Positions 59,958-64,000 of a DNA stretch of 64,000 bases are shown in pieces (position 1 is the stretch's first letter; every line of letters starts with the position of its first letter). A program made the position numbers and the translations under genes. A model generated the notes under the pieces. That model was not told where the DNA came from. It was given only the letters and a program-made list of their open reading frames with translations, and did no database searches. Location of the stretch: contig NZ_ASWD01000004.1 in assembly GCF_000407485.1 (NCBI RefSeq), positions 62,001-126,000 of the forward strand. The letters run 5' to 3'. The DNA is from Enterococcus pallens ATCC BAA-351 (GTDB taxonomy: Bacteria > Bacillota > Bacilli > Lactobacillales > Enterococcaceae).

Positions 59958-60329
59958 ATGCTAGATGTTTTAGGCGCAATCAAAAATTTAACATGGAACA
60001 CGGAGCATCATTTTTTACACATCAAAAATCAGCATGAATTTATGCGGATTTGGGCGGTTCAGTTTGAGCTGGGCTACACCGATTTTCGTACGATTCAAAT
60101 GGCGTTACAGTTGGATCAGCAGACCGAATTATTGAAGCAATTTACTCGGGCATATGATGCTGTTTATCAGTACGAATATTCCTTTGTAAAAGGTGGCTTG
60201 GACGGATTTAATCAAGAATTTGGTGATCAAATTGATCAATATGATCAGGCTCATCAAGAGTTATTGGCGGTTTTACAAAAAATAGCAGCATTGCAGCCAG
60301 AAAGAACACCTGAGAACGATCTAATTTAG
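59958..60329 (+). CDS. Unknown helical protein cotranscribed with an esterase
   Basis: The 123-residue protein (MLDVLGAIKNLTWNTEHHFL) is soluble and mostly helical, with many Gln, Tyr and Phe residues and no recognised motif. GGAAA precedes the ATG. It ends 12 bp before the esterase gene, so the two are probably translated together. I do not recognise the family. Confidence 0.65.
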   Translation: MLDVLGAIKNLTWNTEHHFLHIKNQHEFMRIWAVQFELGYTDFRTIQMALQLDQQTELLKQFTRAYDAVYQYEYSFVKGGLDGFNQEFGDQIDQYDQAHQELLAVLQKIAALQPERTPENDLI

Positions 60330-60341
60330 GGAGGCATTGGA

Positions 60342-61109
60342 ATGAAGAAAGATGTTGTTTATGATGAAAAGAATCAACTAACTTTAGACATTTATGAGCC
60401 TGATAAAATCGAATCCGCGATTATTTTGATTCACGGTGGCGGCTGGTTTCGAGGAGATAAAAGTAAGGAAACTGCTCTAGCGGAACGGCTGGCGGCTGAT
60501 CATTTTCTGGTTATCGCTCCCAATTATCGTTTAGCACCGGATCATATTTTTCCAGCTGCTAGGGAGGATATTTTAGCGGTCTATGATTGGTTGCTTGTTA
60601 GTGACTATACTATAGAAGGAAAAATAGCAGCTTTAGGTTCTTCAGCTGGTGGGAATTTAGCGATTGAACTGGCTTTGGCTAAAGGAATACCCGCAGCCTC
60701 TTGGTCGGGCATTATTGATTTGTACGATTGGGTAGTTAAGCATCCTGAAGTAATTGCCGCACAGAACCAGAAGCCTCACTTTGACCAACAGGATAGTGCA
60801 AAAATTGATCAGGATGGCTTCAACGATCCGTTTTATAAATGGTTCATTTTAAACTATGTGAATCAAGATATGGACTTACTAAAGCTCGCCGATCCCTTGT
60901 CCCGGGTATCCGCAAGCAGTGGTCCGCTTTTCATCGCTAACTCTTTGAACGAGCTGGTTCCTTTATCAGGTGTCTACAAGCTGCAGGAAGCTTTGGCAGC
61001 ACAAGGTGTTCCCTCAGAAACCAAACTTATTAAAGGAACCGTCCATGGTGAAGGCTATACTGAAGAAGCGTATGCCAACACGATCCAATTTCTAAAAAGC
61101 TATTTGTAG
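60342..61109 (+). CDS. Alpha/beta-hydrolase esterase (BD-FAE/HSL-like)
   Basis: A 255-residue hydrolase. The oxyanion motif is IILIHGGGWFRGDKS near residue 29, the nucleophile is in ALGSSAGGNLAIEL near 98, and the C-terminal His is in IKGTVHGEGYTEEA near 234. LAPDHIFPAAREDILAVYDW is also conserved in carboxylesterases of the acetyl-esterase group. There is no signal peptide, so it acts in the cytoplasm. GGGAGG precedes the ATG, and a strong terminator (58-bp repeat copy 1) follows directly. Confidence 0.88.
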   Translation: MKKDVVYDEKNQLTLDIYEPDKIESAIILIHGGGWFRGDKSKETALAERLAADHFLVIAPNYRLAPDHIFPAAREDILAVYDWLLVSDYTIEGKIAALGSSAGGNLAIELALAKGIPAASWSGIIDLYDWVVKHPEVIAAQNQKPHFDQQDSAKIDQDGFNDPFYKWFILNYVNQDMDLLKLADPLSRVSASSGPLFIANSLNELVPLSGVYKLQEALAAQGVPSETKLIKGTVHGEGYTEEAYANTIQFLKSYL

Positions 61110-61112
61110 GAC

Positions 61113-61170
61113 AAAAAGACTAGTCGATTCGGCAGGAAAACCGATCGGCTAGTCTTTCATTTTTTATATT
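61113..61170 (+). repeat. 58-bp direct repeat, copy 1 (contains a terminator)
   Basis: Identical base for base to 61723-61780. It includes the hairpin AGACTAGTCGATTCGG...CCGATCGGCTAGTCT followed by a T-rich run, so it serves as terminator of the esterase gene. Confidence 0.9.
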
Positions 61171-61329
61171 GTGGTAATTTCTCGTAGTAGAAGATGACTT
61201 TGAACTTTTTGGGGTTGCTTGTACAAGACTATTTGTCGCTTTATTTTCTTAGTGAAAATTGGTTCTGTTGTGTTTATCCTTGACGCTGATTCTATGTACT
61301 TTTTAAGCGAAAAATGCTATTATAGGGGT

Positions 61330-61465
61330 GTAAAAGGAGCATGCTGGTAACATGCCCCTCATGCTAACTTGAACACCGCTTCAAGAACGGCAGCTATAGT
61401 TTAATTATTTAAAGAAAATAACCGTACTACAGCTTGGAGTCGCTGAACGGTTATTTTCTTTTGTC
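61330..61465 (+). ncRNA. Putative antisense RNA of the holin-like toxin
   Basis: An extended -10 (TGCTATTAT, 61315-61323) on the plus strand leads into a short hairpin-rich stretch (GCATGCTGGTAACATGC) that ends in AAAGAAAATAACCGT...ACGGTTATTTTCTTT (61411-61461). The transcript would be about 135 nt and would overlap the 3' end of the toxin message on the other strand, the usual type I arrangement. Confidence 0.5.
61411..61461. terminator. Shared terminator hairpin of toxin and antisense RNA
   Basis: A perfect 15-bp stem (AAAGAAAATAACCGT with its inverse) overlaps the stop codon of the toxin gene and works in both directions. Confidence 0.8.
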
Positions 61466-61597
61466 TTTTAATTCAATCAAAGCTACAACTACGCCGACAA
61501 AGGTTAGCACAAAGCCACCAAATGCCAGCATTAGCTGCAAAGCTTCAGCTGTTGACAAAAGGCCTCTCCCTTCTTCAGATTTCGTACTTATCTCCAT
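61451..61597 (-). CDS. Holin-like type I toxin (Hol_Tox family)
   Basis: ATG at 61597 follows GGAGG with 7-nt spacing. The 48-residue peptide has a charged N-terminus (MEISTKSEEGRG), then LLSTAEALQLMLAFGGFVLT, FVGVVVALIELKD and a KRK end. One membrane helix and the pattern T-x-EALQLM-x-x-FG-x-FVL are typical of the putative holin-like toxin family. Such peptides damage the membrane when the antisense RNA is lost. The locus is enclosed by 58-bp direct repeats. Confidence 0.82.
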   Translation of the reverse strand: MEISTKSEEGRGLLSTAEALQLMLAFGGFVLTFVGVVVALIELKDKRK

Positions 61598-61722
61598 AAG
61601 TACCACCTCCCAAGAGATAGCCACCGTTCACGATTCAGTTATCTGTTAGCTTCTTTATTATAACAGTAAAAGTAACCGTTATCACTAGATACTTTTAAGT
61701 TTGTTTTGTTTTTCCGTCACAT

Positions 61723-61780
61723 AAAAAGACTAGTCGATTCGGCAGGAAAACCGATCGGCTAGTCTTTCATTTTTTATATT
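61723..61780 (+). repeat. 58-bp direct repeat, copy 2 (end of the reductase gene)
   Basis: Identical to 61113-61170 at an offset of 610 bp. Its last bases contain the stop codon of the reductase gene (61774-61776). The hairpin ends transcription from that gene on the minus strand. Confidence 0.9.
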
Positions 61781-63000
61781 TCCGGATAACTTTTCAGCAC
61801 ATACTCTTCGGCTTCTTTGCTCCAGATGCCATCCGTTTTGGCTAGAATTTCACCCAATTCAGAGGCTGGATCAATTTCGGAAAGCTTGGTTAATTCACTT
61901 TGCTTGTGAGTGTAAACCAGTTTTTTCCCACCGCCAATTGCTGGTTGGTTCAAGGTTGTTTCAGCCACAGCATCTAAGCCTAGAATGTGGGTAACCACGT
62001 TGGCTACCTTCACCTGTTTGTCTTCAATCAGCTTCACCGCTTTGCGCATGTCTTCGGTGTTGCCGCCTGAAGTTCCTACAAAATGGGTAAAGGAATAATG
62101 TACATCGTAAAAGTTCACTTTAGCTGAAAATTCCTTGTTTTGCGGACCAGCAAAGAAGTTTAAGCAGCCGTCGGGATTCAGCATATCTGCGGCATCCGTT
62201 ACCACCTGTTCAGCTGGTACCATCACAAAGATATCGTCAAATCCACCGCCGATTTTTTCTTTAAGCAAAGCGACCTGATCTTCGACTGCCCCAACATTCA
62301 CATATTGAACCGTAATACCGTCTTGGCTTGGGTATAGCTTTTCTGCTCGAGCTAATTTGTCAGGATCGCGGTCGGTGACAATCAATTGTTTGGGACGAAT
62401 CGGCCCATGCAGTGCGTAATCAATAGCTAGCAGACCCATTGGACCAGTACCACCCATAATTAGCAAATTACCATCTGGCTTGATACCCATTTGATGTTCA
62501 TAGCTGCCTTCTTTTAAGTGATAATTTGCCTCAAAAGCACCAATTACACAAGATAAGGGTTCAATTAGTGAACCTTCAAAGTAGGTTTCGCCTTTATAAG
62601 GAATCAAGCAATCTTGGTTCATTACATCTTCTGAAATGATAATGTAGGTTGCATCGCCGCCGGTATAAGCATAGGAGTAACCCGGACAATCGGGACGATC
62701 AGCTAATTGCAGGTTCGCCTGCACAACATAGCGTTCACCCTTTTTGTATTTGTGGGCCCATTTGCCGCCAACCTCCAGCAGTTCACCACAGAATTCATGG
62801 CCGACAATGATCGGATTTTCTGCTACGTTGTTGGGCGCTTTTTTATGGTCGCCGCCTTGGTTAGCCAGCTTCCAGGTAGACATACAGATACTGTCAGTAA
62901 TCACTGAGGCTAAAATCTCATTGTCCTTGATTTCTGGTAATTCAAATTCTTCCAATCGCAAATCTTTTTTGCCGTATAATCGAACTGCTTTCGTTTTCAT
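61774..63000 (-). CDS. Zinc-type dehydrogenase, L-sorbose-1-phosphate reductase-like
   Basis: The 408-residue protein is a medium-chain dehydrogenase. It has the zinc/substrate region NPIIVGHEFCGELLEVG near residue 62 and the Rossmann motif LLIMGGTGPMGLLAIDYA near 180. Its length and the order of blocks fit SorE-type sorbose-1-phosphate reductases. The gene follows a mannose/sorbose-family PTS EIID gene by 16 bp. Together they suggest uptake and reduction of a ketose phosphate. The substrate is inferred from context. Confidence 0.75.
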   Translation of the reverse strand: MKTKAVRLYGKKDLRLEEFELPEIKDNEILASVITDSICMSTWKLANQGGDHKKAPNNVAENPIIVGHEFCGELLEVGGKWAHKYKKGERYVVQANLQLADRPDCPGYSYAYTGGDATYIIISEDVMNQDCLIPYKGETYFEGSLIEPLSCVIGAFEANYHLKEGSYEHQMGIKPDGNLLIMGGTGPMGLLAIDYALHGPIRPKQLIVTDRDPDKLARAEKLYPSQDGITVQYVNVGAVEDQVALLKEKIGGGFDDIFVMVPAEQVVTDAADMLNPDGCLNFFAGPQNKEFSAKVNFYDVHYSFTHFVGTSGGNTEDMRKAVKLIEDKQVKVANVVTHILGLDAVAETTLNQPAIGGGKKLVYTHKQSELTKLSEIDPASELGEILAKTDGIWSKEAEEYVLKSYPEI

Positions 63001-63016
63001 TGTTATCCTCCAATAT

Positions 63017-63871
63017 TTACGCTAAAATTCCTAATCCGTAGCCAATAATCCCTACTGCAAACAACACGAAGATCAATACAATCGGGCTGACTTTTTTCTT
63101 CAATAAGCGCATCATTAATAGTGTTAAACCTAGTGCTAAAAGACCTGGAACTAAATCATCCAATACATTTTGGACCGTTGTAATAACTTCCTGACCATCG
63201 GCACCTGCCGTTCTGGAAACAACCAGTGGAATATTGATCGTTGTCCACTTGGTAACCAAGACCCCCATAATAAACAAGCCTAGAATTGTGGCACCCTCAG
63301 TTAATTTCTGCAACAGATTGCCGGATAAATCTGCAACGATATCCATGCCTTTTCTAAATCCGTAAGTTAAACCGAACCATTTCATGGCAAGTCGTACGGC
63401 ATTAAAAGCAAAGAAGAATAGTAATGGGCCAAAGATATTTCCGCTTAGTGCCAAGGAAGCCCCCATCGCCGCGGTTATTGGCCGCAAGGTTCCCCACACT
63501 AACGGATCACCTACACCACAAAGCGGTCCCATTAATCCAATCTTCAAGCTGTTAATTGTTCCTTCATCAATGTCTGCACCTGATGCTTTGGCTTCTTCCA
63601 TCGCCATGGTTACACCAATTACTGGCCCACAGACTGCTGGGGTGACGTTAAAGAAGGTCATGTTGCGTTTCAATGCTTCCGCCTGCTCCTCCTTCGTATG
63701 GTAGACCCGTTTGATTGTCGGAATCATATCCACACAGAAGGCTAACGCGTGAATTCGTTCGTAGTTAAAGGATGCTTGCTGAAAGTTTGAAAAAAGAAAC
63801 GTGCGCATTAAGTCTTGTTTTGTAATTTTTGATTGCACAGGTGCTTTAGTTTCTGTTGCCGTAGTTTCCAT
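63017..63871 (-). CDS. PTS mannose/sorbose-family EIID subunit
   Basis: The 284-residue protein has the EIID hallmarks: LMRTFLFSNFQQASFNYERIHALAFC near residue 21, FFNVTPAVCGPVIGVTMAMEE near 73, and LMGPLCGVGDPLVWGTLRPI near 113. A C-terminal hydrophobic part follows (VLIFVLFAVGIIGYGLGIL). It forms the sugar channel with EIIC. The start has GGAGGAG upstream. The EIIC gene lies immediately upstream and leaves the window. Confidence 0.93.
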   Translation of the reverse strand: METTATETKAPVQSKITKQDLMRTFLFSNFQQASFNYERIHALAFCVDMIPTIKRVYHTKEEQAEALKRNMTFFNVTPAVCGPVIGVTMAMEEAKASGADIDEGTINSLKIGLMGPLCGVGDPLVWGTLRPITAAMGASLALSGNIFGPLLFFFAFNAVRLAMKWFGLTYGFRKGMDIVADLSGNLLQKLTEGATILGLFIMGVLVTKWTTINIPLVVSRTAGADGQEVITTVQNVLDDLVPGLLALGLTLLMMRLLKKKVSPIVLIFVLFAVGIIGYGLGILA

Positions 63872-63885
63872 AGTTTGAACTCCTC

Positions 63886-64000
63886 CTAATCCTCTAATTC
63901 GTCATCTGCTAAATCGCCGCCGGCTGCTGCGACAACCATGCCGCCAGAAGCTGCCTGCTTTTTGAAATTCGGGTTTAATTGAACGTAGACTAAAGCGATA
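63886..64000 (-). CDS. PTS mannose/sorbose-family EIIC subunit, C-terminal end (cut by window edge)
   Basis: The last 38 codons are visible, ending KKQAASGGMVVAAAGGDLADDELED and TAG. IALVYVQLNPNFKK matches the end of the last EIIC membrane segment. It lies 14 bp before the EIID gene. Confidence 0.7.
   Translation of the reverse strand, partial: IALVYVQLNPNFKKQAASGGMVVAAAGGDLADDELED

Overview
This window looks like chromosome of a lactic-acid coccus of the genus Enterococcus. The evidence is a low-GC Firmicute gene set, a complete WxL/LPXTG cell-surface cluster, an enterocin A-type bacteriocin with its immunity gene, many PTS loci, and T-box control of luxS. The species cannot be fixed from the sequence alone. 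No tRNA, rRNA or CRISPR array was seen.

Layout. 1-6 kb: a sugar locus on the minus strand (ROK kinase, two class II aldolases, fructose-type PTS EIIC/EIIB/EIIA, PRD regulator). 6-15.7 kb: housekeeping genes including luxS with a T-box leader, an SDR/DUF2829/DUF1054 operon, a CAT-like acetyltransferase, an aquaporin, an unidentified small RNA, an oxidoreductase, membrane proteins, an esterase, LemA and a TPM protein. 16-20 kb: a beta-glucoside PTS/phospho-beta-glucosidase/RpiR operon next to an IS66 relic. 20.7-34.5 kb: an iron alcohol dehydrogenase, an esterase, then an almost complete nucleoside salvage operon (pdp-deoC-cdd-bmpA-nupABC-deoB-punA-deoD) headed by a LacI-type regulator.

34.9-37 kb holds one full Rpn-family nuclease gene followed by tandem copies of only its C-terminal module. 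Each module begins at an internal ATG behind a strong ribosome binding site. 37-42.7 kb is the WxL surface cluster; its response-regulator gene is cut by an amber codon. From 42.76 to 44.41 kb a tyrosine recombinase gene lies between perfect 20-bp inverted repeats, together with an outward-facing promoter. This has the architecture of an invertible switch placed between the WxL operon and a ComK-like operon. 45-51.2 kb has that ComK-like operon (first gene frameshifted), DUF1659/DUF2922-type genes, and a group II intron inserted in the leader of a tiny holin-like toxin gene.

51.5-59.4 kb is a quorum-regulated class II bacteriocin island. It has an intact enterocin A-like peptide with its immunity gene, a decayed class IIa peptide gene with a surviving immunity gene, an orphan mundticin-type immunity gene, a thioredoxin-like accessory protein, a LytTR two-component system, a peptidase-containing ABC exporter, and a second double-glycine peptide with GxxxG motifs. 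Paired 9-bp repeats at 21-bp offset lie in front of three of the transcription units, as expected for LytTR regulators. 59.6-64 kb has an MFS relic, an esterase, a type I holin-like toxin locus bounded by 58-bp perfect direct repeats, and the start of a sorbose-type PTS operon (sorE-like reductase, EIID, EIIC) that runs off the window.

The strongest candidates for something undescribed are the inverted-repeat recombinase switch (42.76-44.41 kb), the tandem Rpn C-terminal cassettes (34.9-36.9 kb) and the bacteriocin island with its decayed sibling gene.
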